Part shown: in pieces, positions 7,917 through 14,959 of the stretch
How positions within the stretch are numbered: position 1 is the stretch's first letter
Layout of the letters: each line of letters begins with the position of its first letter
NCBI GenBank assembly: GCA_051967755.1
Contig: JBQDYD010000009.1
Location: forward strand, 1-23,143
Direction: 5' to 3'
DNA: 23,143 bases
Source: UBA1672 sp051967755
GTDB lineage: Bacteria > Pseudomonadota > Alphaproteobacteria > Micavibrionales > Micavibrionaceae
Position numbers and translations under genes: made by a program
The notes under the pieces: generated by a model
Seen by the model: only the letters and a program-made list of their open reading frames with translations
What the model was told of the DNA's origin: nothing
The model's database searches: none

Positions 7917-7930
7917 TTGATTTCAGTCAA
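7917..7930 (-). promoter_or_regulatory. FNR/FixK-type anaerobic box upstream of hemN
   Basis: TTGATTTCAGTCAA fits TTGA-N6-TCAA and differs by one base from the full TTGAT-N4-ATCAA dyad. Its centre is about 91 bp upstream of the hemN ATG, a workable position for an activator of leftward transcription. Anaerobic control of hemN by FNR/FixK/Anr proteins is well established in other proteobacteria; here it is inferred. Confidence 0.6.
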
Positions 7931-8077
7931 ATGTATTGTATGGCACGAAGGCGCAGTGCGCGTCTAAGTCGGTGGAAGATAGGGGGATTTCGGCGGCATG
8001 TAGGTTCCCTTGTATATTAAAATTCACGTGCGCAGTGTGCCAATGTGATTTTTTTTATAAATATTGAAAAGAAAGAC

Positions 8078-8107
8078 TTGATTTTTATAACGCAAAGCTA
8101 TTATAAA
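8078..8107 (+). promoter_or_regulatory. Promoter candidate for tRNA-Glu
   Basis: TTGATT (8078-8083) and TATAAA (8102-8107) are separated by 18 bp. Transcription would start about 20 bases before the mature tRNA. The rest of the interval between hemN and the tRNA shows only AT-rich sequence and the FNR-type box. Confidence 0.45.
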
Positions 8108-8134
8108 GCACTGTCTTTTGGACATATCTAGCGC

Positions 8135-8210
8135 GTCCCGTTCGTCTAGAGGCCTAGGACACCGCCCTTTCACGGCGGCAACACGGGTTCGAATCCCGTA
8201 CGGGATGCCA
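8135..8210 (+). tRNA. tRNA-Glu (anticodon TTC)
   Basis: A complete 76-base cloverleaf. The acceptor arms are GTCCCGT and ACGGGAT, the D arm is TCGTCTAGAGGCCTAGGACA, the anticodon stem CCGCC/GGCGG holds the loop CTTTCAC, and the T loop is TTCGAAT. The discriminator G is followed by an encoded CCA. Closely similar to E. coli tRNA-Glu, except that the first pair is G-T. No integrated element or duplicated 3' end of the tRNA is seen downstream. Confidence 0.97.
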
Positions 8211-8418
8211 ATTTATTTATAGATATAGTCACAAATCTCCCTAAAATATATTAATACGCGTTTTGGCTCCTGTTTCATTCGGCATGCTTGCGGTTTATCG
8301 TTGTCGTTATTTCGGATGTGCTGTGAATTTATGTTCGTGTATGTAATAGTTTATCTTGTGGTGGGCGCCGGCTATGGGGCTTGCTCGGAAACAGATATGA
8401 TTATTGACAGGAATTTAA

Positions 8419-9462
8419 ATGCGAATGATATCCAGGTGTTTTTTTATATTGGTCACTTTTTTTGTGTGCCTGAATGTATCTTCGGCGCACGCGGCTGATG
8501 AATATGATGCGACGTTTTTTCAAACAAAAATGCCTGCCGAACTGAAAGAAAAAATGCGGCAATCCGAATTTTATAAAACCCTTGTATCGCTGGGGTCGCA
8601 AAAACCGGATTCAATTAGGTCGAATCCAATTCATATCTTACATGGCAGGCTTTATGAGGAAGCTTTTGGTGCAATTCAAGCCGATTCACCTAAGTTTATG
8701 CAAGCATTGATTTATTTAGAGGATGTAATGCAAAACCCCTATGGTAATGAGAATTTCAATTCGTACTTTTTTGATTGGCAAGCCACAGCATTTCTTAAAA
8801 TGGCTGCAATATCGAAGCTGGCAAAAGCAAAAACCGAGCAGGACAGATTGTACAAGGAAAAGGAAATCCGACGCCTGACGAAGGCCGCGATGATAAGGGT
8901 TGCGCAATGGAAAATATTGGCAGAGGAAGACACCCGAAAATGTAAGAATAAAGAGGAGGCTCTGGCCTTTTTTAAGGCAAATGCGGCCAAATATGCATTT
9001 CAAGAAGATGCGTTCACTGTGACTAGTCGGGATGAATTAAATCAAATCGCGCTGCAGGCCTCGGACGCATATAAAAATAGGCCAGCCAAACATGTATTTC
9101 AAGAAGATGCATTCACTGTGATTGGTCGGGATGAGTTAAATCAAATTGCGCTGCAGGCCTCGGACGCATATAAAAACAGGCCGGCCAATATGCATCTATG
9201 TGAAATGTCGAAGCAATACCGTGATCGATTAAAAGAAACCGGAACTGCTGTTTATGCCACAAAACAAAGTGATGGAAAGGTTCTTATACATATAGAATCA
9301 GCAGAGACACCAATAAAAGAAAACTCGACAAAGTTGGATATGTATATCAATACAGGGCAGATAGAGCCTGAATATATTCACGAAAAAGATTGGTTGTTGA
9401 TTAGGCAAAAGATACGCAGCGGCTTTGCCGAGGCTGCTTTAAGCGAGCCGGTTATACGATAA
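8419..9462 (+). CDS. Exported protein with an internal 33-residue tandem duplication
   Basis: Family not recognised. The 347-residue product has a signal peptide (residues 1-25, core FFILVTFFVCLNVSS, cleavage after AHA). The body is charged and helical, with no membrane segments, so it is probably periplasmic. Residues 190-222 (starting AKYAFQEDAF) are repeated almost exactly at 223-255 (starting AKHVFQEDAF). The C-terminal part (about 280-330) looks more beta-rich (VYATKQSDGKVLIHIES). The start ATG has AGGA eight bases upstream. It stands alone between tRNA-Glu and the fibre operon, about 220 bp before the latter, and belongs to neither on present evidence. Confidence 0.7.
   Translation: MRMISRCFFILVTFFVCLNVSSAHAADEYDATFFQTKMPAELKEKMRQSEFYKTLVSLGSQKPDSIRSNPIHILHGRLYEEAFGAIQADSPKFMQALIYLEDVMQNPYGNENFNSYFFDWQATAFLKMAAISKLAKAKTEQDRLYKEKEIRRLTKAAMIRVAQWKILAEEDTRKCKNKEEALAFFKANAAKYAFQEDAFTVTSRDELNQIALQASDAYKNRPAKHVFQEDAFTVIGRDELNQIALQASDAYKNRPANMHLCEMSKQYRDRLKETGTAVYATKQSDGKVLIHIESAETPIKENSTKLDMYINTGQIEPEYIHEKDWLLIRQKIRSGFAEAALSEPVIR
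8986..9183 (+). repeat. Two tandem 99-bp direct repeats within the coding sequence
   Basis: Copy 1 is 8986-9084 and copy 2 is 9085-9183. By eye they differ at about nine positions, roughly half of them silent (for example GAA/GAG, ATC/ATT, AAT/AAC, CCA/CCG). The unit is an exact multiple of three and encodes 33 residues ending DAYKNRP, so the duplication keeps the frame. Confidence 0.95.
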
Positions 9463-9588
9463 ATGCGGTTGTGATTTTTGTGCATTTTTTGTGCAATCGT
9501 TCAGCGCGCAAATAAATGTGAGGATTGTTTTTATTCTTTCCCTTCAATGCATTGATTGTTATTTTTAAACGTGGGAAGCTCAACATTA

Positions 9589-9617
9589 TTTACTCGATTA
9601 GCAGAATAACATATACT
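9589..9617 (+). promoter_or_regulatory. Promoter candidate of the surface-fibre operon
   Basis: TTTACT (9589-9594) and TATACT (9612-9617) are 17 bp apart, giving a leader of about 60 bases. A strong AAGGAG site (9669-9674) precedes the ATG at 9683 by eight bases, consistent with high expression of a major structural subunit. Confidence 0.45.
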
Positions 9618-9682
9618 TAGTGCATCGTGTGCTTTCCATGGTATGCAATTAACAGACCTATTATTTTTAAGGAGAAAATCTT

Positions 9683-10279
9683 ATGAACAGAAGTAGAAAA
9701 CTTCTATTAGCAGCAGCTATGGCTGGCACTGCTATGTTTGCAACGAACCCCGCACAATCGACAGATATTGATATTGATGCAACAATGACTGCATCAGCGG
9801 CTGTTGTGGTTGCAAAGAATGCTGATTTAGACTTTGGCGGTATCGACTTTGTTGCGGCTCACAGTGGTACGGTAGAGCTTGGCCCGGACGGTAACGCGGC
9901 CCTTGGCGGTGGTGCAACAAACCTGACTTTGACCGGTACGCCATCTGCAGGTGAATTGGCGATTACATCAGGTGCAGGAACAATCGAAGTTACATGTGAT
10001 GCGACAGGTGTTATCGGTGACGGTTCGACAGACCTTACCATGACGACAATTGTTTGGGATGTTACTGCGGCGACTTATGGCGCGGCGTCGAATACATGTG
10101 GTGGTCTTGGTGTTGGCGCTGTGGCGCTTGATACTGGTGTAACTCCTAACCCGACTATTTTTATTGGTGCAGAATTAACAATCGGTGCGAACGACCTTAA
10201 CGGTAGTAGTGGTTCCACACCGTTTGATACCTCAACAGGTGGTGGTGATCCTGTGACATTCAGAATGGTTTTCCAATAA
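9683..10279 (+). CDS. Major fibre subunit, DUF4402-type secreted protein
   Basis: Probable structural subunit of a chaperone-usher-type surface fibre. The 198-residue product has a signal peptide (residues 1-26, cleavage after AQS or nearby). The mature part is rich in Ala, Gly and Thr, low in charge, and reads as a run of beta strands. DUF4402-like features are the early LDFGGIDF strand, a cysteine pair C105 (IEVTCDA) and C139 (SNTCGGLG), the late FIGAELTIG strand, and a final beta strand VTFRMVFQ. It is first in the operon, has the best ribosome site, and is followed by a hairpin that would lower expression of the genes behind it. It is clearly paralogous to the next gene. Family call from pattern recognition, without a profile search. 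Confidence 0.8.
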   Translation: MNRSRKLLLAAAMAGTAMFATNPAQSTDIDIDATMTASAAVVVAKNADLDFGGIDFVAAHSGTVELGPDGNAALGGGATNLTLTGTPSAGELAITSGAGTIEVTCDATGVIGDGSTDLTMTTIVWDVTAATYGAASNTCGGLGVGAVALDTGVTPNPTIFIGAELTIGANDLNGSSGSTPFDTSTGGGDPVTFRMVFQ

Positions 10280-10302
10280 GCCGATTTTGGTATATAGTAT
10301 TT

Positions 10303-10333
10303 AAACTGCGGGTTGTTATAATCCGCAGTTTTT
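10303..10333 (+). terminator. Attenuating hairpin between the two fibre subunits
   Basis: AAACTGCGG and CCGCAGTTT form a 9-bp stem around an 11-base loop, followed directly by T residues to 10333. This has the form of an intrinsic terminator inside an operon. Partial read-through would give much major subunit and less of the second subunit, chaperone and usher. Confidence 0.75.
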
Positions 10334-10350
10334 GCATGGAGGGGAGCGCA

Positions 10351-10902
10351 TTGCGAAAGGTGAAAAGGTCCATTCAGACAGTACTATTCGTTTTATGCTG
10401 TGTTACGCCCCAATATCTTTTTGCGCAAACCGTAAGTGTTATCTCTGATATGGGCTTCGGTCAGTTTGATTTTTCCCAAACCTTTAATGTCCGCCTGCAA
10501 CTGGCGACAAACGGCAATATGCAGGTCATAGGATCGGGTGTAAGTTTTAATGGCGGGGAAAATGCGGGGCAGATTAGAATAACCACGCCGGATACCGGAA
10601 TTGTAGAAATTAAATGCGCAGATACTGCGCTATTATACGATGCGGCGGCGACGAACCTAACGATTGAGAATATCGAAATATCTGTGAATACCGGCGTGGC
10701 TTTTGGCGCCGGGGACTCGTGTAACGGTTTGGGGGCGGGGGATGCGGTTGCTGCAACCATTGACATGGATGCTATTCCTGATCCGAATGTTTATATTGGC
10801 GGGGAAATTATAGTGTCCAGTCCGATCACTTTGCCGCCTGATCAGGGGTATTCAACAACCGGATCGGGTACACCAATCATGTTGTCTATTGTCGTCCAGT
10901 AG
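10351..10902 (+). CDS. Minor fibre subunit, second DUF4402-type secreted protein
   Basis: Paralogue of the subunit encoded just before it, perhaps a minor or tip component. The start chosen is TTG 10351, which has GGAGGGG eight bases upstream; the ATG at 10336 would place that ribosome site inside the gene and has none of its own. This gives 183 residues with a signal peptide ending near LFAQ. Shared features with the major subunit are the FGQFDF strand, the cysteine pair C89 (VEIKCADT) and C124 (GDSCNGLG), the PDPNVYIGGEIIV strand matching PNPTIFIGAELTI, and a closing strand PIMLSIVVQ. It is less Ala/Thr-rich than the major subunit. The role of minor subunit is inferred from order and from the hairpin ahead of it. 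Confidence 0.78.
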   Translation: MRKVKRSIQTVLFVLCCVTPQYLFAQTVSVISDMGFGQFDFSQTFNVRLQLATNGNMQVIGSGVSFNGGENAGQIRITTPDTGIVEIKCADTALLYDAAATNLTIENIEISVNTGVAFGAGDSCNGLGAGDAVAATIDMDAIPDPNVYIGGEIIVSSPITLPPDQGYSTTGSGTPIMLSIVVQ

Positions 10903-10956
10903 GTTAAAGTACATTCTCTATTGTACAGATTTATAAATAAAAACAGGTTTTGCTTG

Positions 10957-11787
10957 ATGTTTAAAATTCGCAATCTTCTATTGTGCGTTCTCTTCGCTAT
11001 GGTTTTCAATATTTCTGCAGTGAAGGCAGAGGCGGTATTATTCTTTTCCCCAACCCGCGTTGAAATAGAAGGGGGCAAGCCGGTGCAGGAAATTCGCGTC
11101 ACGAATATGTCCGATATTGCCCGCTCTTATAACCTGTCTTTGCAGAACCTGGTGATGAATGAGGATGGCGTAACCGTTCCCGTTGATACGTTTGATTTTT
11201 CTGCAAAAAGAATGCTGCGCTTTGTTCCGAGGCAATTTGATATACAGCCCGGCAAAAAACAAGTGATCAGAATTATGGCCAGATTTCCTGAAGGCACAGA
11301 AGCAGGCGAGTATCATGCCCATCTGGAGTTTTTGGAAAATATTACAAGACGTATAGAGCTTAACAAAGACGCATCCCCTGAAAACCAAGCGCGTGCAAGG
11401 GCGCAGGTGGCTTATGCTGCTGCTATTCCTGTCATTATTGGAAATGGTGATATTAAGACTGATGTGTCTATGGATCAGGTAAAGATTGTTCCCCATGCAC
11501 AAACGCAGAAGCGCGCTTTGTCTCTGGATCTGCATAGATCGGGCAATGGCCAAGGTAATATTTTTTTAGAGGCTGATTATATTGGCCCTGACGGACAGGT
11601 GAAGAAGGCCGCTGTAAGGCGTTCAGTATATGTTTACCGCGAATTGAGTGTTCGCCACCATACATTTCTTTTGGAATTGTTGGATGAGGCTGATGTTCAA
11701 AAAGGCGGGCAAATAAAGGTAAAGCTATATAATCGGGATGTCTCTGAGAGTGATCCCATAGATGAGGCGATTTTACCTTTGTCGTAG
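10957..11787 (+). CDS. Periplasmic pilus chaperone (PapD-like)
   Basis: Binds unfolded fibre subunits in the periplasm and hands them to the outer-membrane usher. ATG 10957 is preferred to the upstream TTG 10921, because it directly precedes a signal peptide (residues 1-24, cleavage after VKA) and gives 276 residues. The first immunoglobulin-like domain shows LFFSPTRVEIEGGKPVQEIRVTN, with R34 at the place of the conserved chaperone arginine. The G1-strand segment RFVPRQFDIQPGKKQVIRIMAR is the usual family signature. The second domain follows from about residue 150. It is of the divergent type found beside DUF4402 subunits rather than a classical FimC. A short stem (11787-11807) follows the stop, without a T-run. 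Confidence 0.85.
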   Translation: MFKIRNLLLCVLFAMVFNISAVKAEAVLFFSPTRVEIEGGKPVQEIRVTNMSDIARSYNLSLQNLVMNEDGVTVPVDTFDFSAKRMLRFVPRQFDIQPGKKQVIRIMARFPEGTEAGEYHAHLEFLENITRRIELNKDASPENQARARAQVAYAAAIPVIIGNGDIKTDVSMDQVKIVPHAQTQKRALSLDLHRSGNGQGNIFLEADYIGPDGQVKKAAVRRSVYVYRELSVRHHTFLLELLDEADVQKGGQIKVKLYNRDVSESDPIDEAILPLS

Positions 11788-11847
11788 TCACGTGAGTATA
11801 CCGTGACAGGTTAATGATCTGCGTAAATAGATTGTAAAAGTAACAAT

Positions 11848-14800
11848 ATGTGCGATGTGCAAAAAACATACGCGCCCCTGATACGGGTGCGTTCATTGCT
11901 GCGTTGTGTGCTGGGCATTATCATGCTCCAGCTGCTTTTTGCTGCGCCTGTTTATGCGGAAGTTCAGCAAGTTGAAAGGCCGGAGGAAGAGCTTCTAATC
12001 TTAGAGCTTGATGTGAATACGCATATTCGAAACTATGGTTTGCTTGGTTATTTACCTAAAGGTGCGCCCATCAATCACGCTCTGTTGCCATTGTCATCTT
12101 TGGCAAGGGCTCTGAGCTTTTCTGCCAAGGTTGATTCTGCGGAAGGGAGCGCCGAGGGCTGGTTTTATAATACGGATAATGTGTTTCGGTTGGATTTAAG
12201 CCAAGGCACTGTCTATGTAAACGGGCAAGAGCGTGCGTTGATTGAGGGGGCTGCTGAGGCGCATTTCGAAGATATTTATGTGCGGGCAGAAACGTTAGAG
12301 CAATGGTTTGGTGTGCATATAGAAATTGATCTTAGTACCCTTCGTATTCACGTAACCAGCAGCCTGTCTTTCCCGTTTGAAGAAGAGATTGCAAGAAAGC
12401 AAAGAGGGAAAACATTTGGCAGTGCCCCGCAAACAGAAGCGACCGAATACACCAAAGATATGCAAATCCCTTATGAGTGGGTGGCTCCGCCGAGCTTTGT
12501 TTGGCAGCAAACCGTTCAGGCGCGCCGTGATGATTATTCTTCGTCTGCGAACACAAGTTTCTCTATACAGTCTTATGGGGATATTTTGAAATTTGGTAGC
12601 CGGTTTATTCTGAGCGGCACGACAGGAACAGGGGATTCGCCAAGCCGTATAAGCACCGCGCAAGGAACGTTGCAGCGTCAGGATCCATCGAACAGCATGC
12701 TTGGTGCGTTGAAGGCGGGGCGCGTTGCATTCGGTGATGTGAACTTTCCTGATGTGCCTCTTATTGTTGGGCGTAAAAGAGGGCGCGGTGTTGTGGTTTC
12801 GTCCGATTCTTCGCTAAGGACATCTCGCTCTTTCGGTTCGGAAACATACGATGTTGATGGGGATGCGCCAATCGGTTGGGATGCTGAATTGTACCGCAAC
12901 GGATATTTTGTTGCGTTCCAAGAGGTCGGGGAAACCGGACGTTATGTGTTCGAGGATATAGAGCTTGTGCGTGGCTATAACTTATTCCAAATTGTGCTTT
13001 ACGGCCCTGAGGGGCAAAAGCGCACAGATACGCAGCGCATTATCCGCGGGCAGGAAATGCTGCAAGAGGGTGAATTGGAATATGAGCTGGCAGCAGGTCA
13101 GCCGGAGTCGGACTTTTTGCCCATTGCAGAAAATGCCCGCACCGATTCAACATTCGGCGGTAGTGCGCGCATCGCGTATGGTGTTAGGAACTTCCTTACG
13201 CTTGCCGCGAGTGCGTTTACAGGGGCGGATCTGACGGACAGTAATGATGAGCGGATTAGTGCGTTTAATGCCTCGGCGGTTGTTTCGTTCAAGGGGGTGA
13301 AAACCCAAGCGCAAATTATGCGCGCGACAGAGGGGCGCAGTGCATATGATGTAAAGGCGACCAGCCGCATTGCAGGCGCAAATGTTACGGTTTCGCATAC
13401 AGAGTATGACGGGTTTGTTCCGGATGATAAGGATTTAAAAACGACAACAGGTGTTGATGCTAATCGTAATTTTGGGAAATTTGCCGCCAGCGTGCGGGTT
13501 GAAAAGAATACCTTTATCGCGGAAGAGAATGAAATAAAAGAGGATGAGCTGTTTATTCGGGCAAATTTATCAACGCGTATTAAAGGTGTTGCGATCAGTA
13601 ATGCATTAGAGCGCACAATTTCAGATAACGAAGCGCAAGATGATTTTGAGGGGGAGGTCTCTGTTTTGACATCTGTCGCGGATTGGCGGGTACGCGGAAA
13701 TCTTACCTATGATTTGGATAAGGGTGTTGATGACAAAATTCGTGTCGCAAGCCTGTCGGGCTATACAAAAATTGATAGAGATCAGACGCTGCGGGTGAAT
13801 ACGTCTTATGATTTCCCTAATCATATCACCAGCGGTGATGTCCGTTATACGAAACAGTTTGACCGATATTCAATCGACCTGAACTTGGGGGGATCATCAC
13901 GAAACGATGTCTATGGCGGGGTCACGTTACGAACAGGGTTTCAGCCTGATTTTCAGGGGCAATATCATATGGTGTCGGCGCGTGATGGTGGTTTGGGTGC
14001 GGTTGCGTTGAAGGCGTATCTCGATCAAAACGGAAATGGTGAATATGATATGGGGGAGAAGCTTTTGCCGAATATTACCTTCCGATCAAATCGCGGCTTG
14101 GTGGATGAGCAAACCAATGATGATGGCACGGTTTTCGTGAATGGGTTGACTGAGGGGCTGACGCGGTTTGAGGTTGATGAGAGCAGCCTGCCGAGTATTT
14201 ATATAAAACCCTATGAGGATTACAAAGATATTATTCCGCGCTCGGGTGCAACCGCGACCATTTATATGGGGTTTGAGCAATTGGGTGAGGTCGACGGCTT
14301 TGTTTATATCGTGGATGCGGAAAGTGATGGCGGTAAGAAAGCTGTGCCCGGGGTTGAGTTGGTTTTGTATGATGCTGCAACGGGGGAGGAAGTTTCCTCC
14401 GCCTATAGTGAGTATGATGGATACTTCGTTTTTCCTGCACTTGGTATGGGCGCGTATAAAGTGCAGGCATTGCCGGCGTGGGATGAAAAGCCGGCTGATC
14501 CGTTACTGTTTACTCTGACAGATGAATCGCCGATTTTAACTGATCGGAATATTGTGTTAGCGGCGCGGCAACAGTCTGATTCAAATGCGCACCAGGCTTC
14601 TCGTCTTTCGGAAAAGCATAAAGATGTGCAGCATATCATTCATGATGAAAAGAAGCCTGTGAATACAGATGGTCTTGATATCGCGACAGATGAGCCGCTG
14701 CGCGGGTTGTTTATTCACCTAAGTTCGATGAGTAGTTTGCTCTCTGCACAAAAAGAGCAAAAGAGGCTTTGGAGTACATACGCAGATGAGCTTAAAGATA

Positions 14801-14949
14801 TTCCGCTTTATATTTATAAAATCACGGTTGGCGATAAGGTGTTTTACCGCATTGTTGGCGCGGTTGAGAAATACGATGATGGCCGCGCGATTTGTGATGC
14901 GCTGATTGCAAAGAAAGCGGCAGGAGGGTGCCGCCTTGTTGAATTATAA
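11848..14949 (+). CDS. Usher-like outer-membrane protein with SdrD-B-like, regulatory and SPOR-like domains
   Basis: Probable assembly platform and exporter of the fibre. The 1033-residue product has a signal peptide (1-37, ending VYA). Residues about 50-170 form a soluble N-terminal domain (PLSSLARALSF, GWFYNTDNVFRLDL, LEQWFGVHIEIDL). From about 210 usher-like barrel sequence follows, including GDVNFPDVPLIVGRKRGRGVVVSS and WDAELYRNGYFVAFQEV, then many alternating amphipathic strands to about 710. Residues 717-750 hold an SdrD-B/EF-like calcium loop (D726-x-N-G-N-G-x-x-D734-x-G-E), 812-880 a carboxypeptidase-regulatory-like beta sandwich, and 951-1033 a SPOR-like peptidoglycan-binding domain (GLFIHLSS, RIVGAVEKYDDGRAICDAL). 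Classical ushers lack a SPOR domain. The ribosome site is weak. Last gene of the operon, ending 10 bp from the convergent photolyase gene. Usher function inferred; domain limits approximate. Confidence 0.8.
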   Translation: MCDVQKTYAPLIRVRSLLRCVLGIIMLQLLFAAPVYAEVQQVERPEEELLILELDVNTHIRNYGLLGYLPKGAPINHALLPLSSLARALSFSAKVDSAEGSAEGWFYNTDNVFRLDLSQGTVYVNGQERALIEGAAEAHFEDIYVRAETLEQWFGVHIEIDLSTLRIHVTSSLSFPFEEEIARKQRGKTFGSAPQTEATEYTKDMQIPYEWVAPPSFVWQQTVQARRDDYSSSANTSFSIQSYGDILKFGSRFILSGTTGTGDSPSRISTAQGTLQRQDPSNSMLGALKAGRVAFGDVNFPDVPLIVGRKRGRGVVVSSDSSLRTSRSFGSETYDVDGDAPIGWDAELYRNGYFVAFQEVGETGRYVFEDIELVRGYNLFQIVLYGPEGQKRTDTQRIIRGQEMLQEGELEYELAAGQPESDFLPIAENARTDSTFGGSARIAYGVRNFLTLAASAFTGADLTDSNDERISAFNASAVVSFKGVKTQAQIMRATEGRSAYDVKATSRIAGANVTVSHTEYDGFVPDDKDLKTTTGVDANRNFGKFAASVRVEKNTFIAEENEIKEDELFIRANLSTRIKGVAISNALERTISDNEAQDDFEGEVSVLTSVADWRVRGNLTYDLDKGVDDKIRVASLSGYTKIDRDQTLRVNTSYDFPNHITSGDVRYTKQFDRYSIDLNLGGSSRNDVYGGVTLRTGFQPDFQGQYHMVSARDGGLGAVALKAYLDQNGNGEYDMGEKLLPNITFRSNRGLVDEQTNDDGTVFVNGLTEGLTRFEVDESSLPSIYIKPYEDYKDIIPRSGATATIYMGFEQLGEVDGFVYIVDAESDGGKKAVPGVELVLYDAATGEEVSSAYSEYDGYFVFPALGMGAYKVQALPAWDEKPADPLLFTLTDESPILTDRNIVLAARQQSDSNAHQASRLSEKHKDVQHIIHDEKKPVNTDGLDIATDEPLRGLFIHLSSMSSLLSAQKEQKRLWSTYADELKDIPLYIYKITVGDKVFYRIVGAVEKYDDGRAICDALIAKKAAGGCRLVEL

Positions 14950-14959
14950 ACGCCGATCC

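Noticed and set aside
7616..8020. Rightward 134-codon frame overlapping the hemN start
   Set aside because: It lies mostly antisense to conserved hemN sequence, and its product is rich in Arg and Phe with no recognisable pattern.
8211..8418. Genomic island boundary at tRNA-Glu
   Set aside because: There is no integrase and no repeat of the tRNA 3' end within the window, and the following genes look like ordinary chromosomal genes.
13098..13616. Leftward 172-codon frame inside the usher-like gene
   Set aside because: It is an antisense shadow of a well-supported coding sequence, with no ribosome site and no family resemblance.
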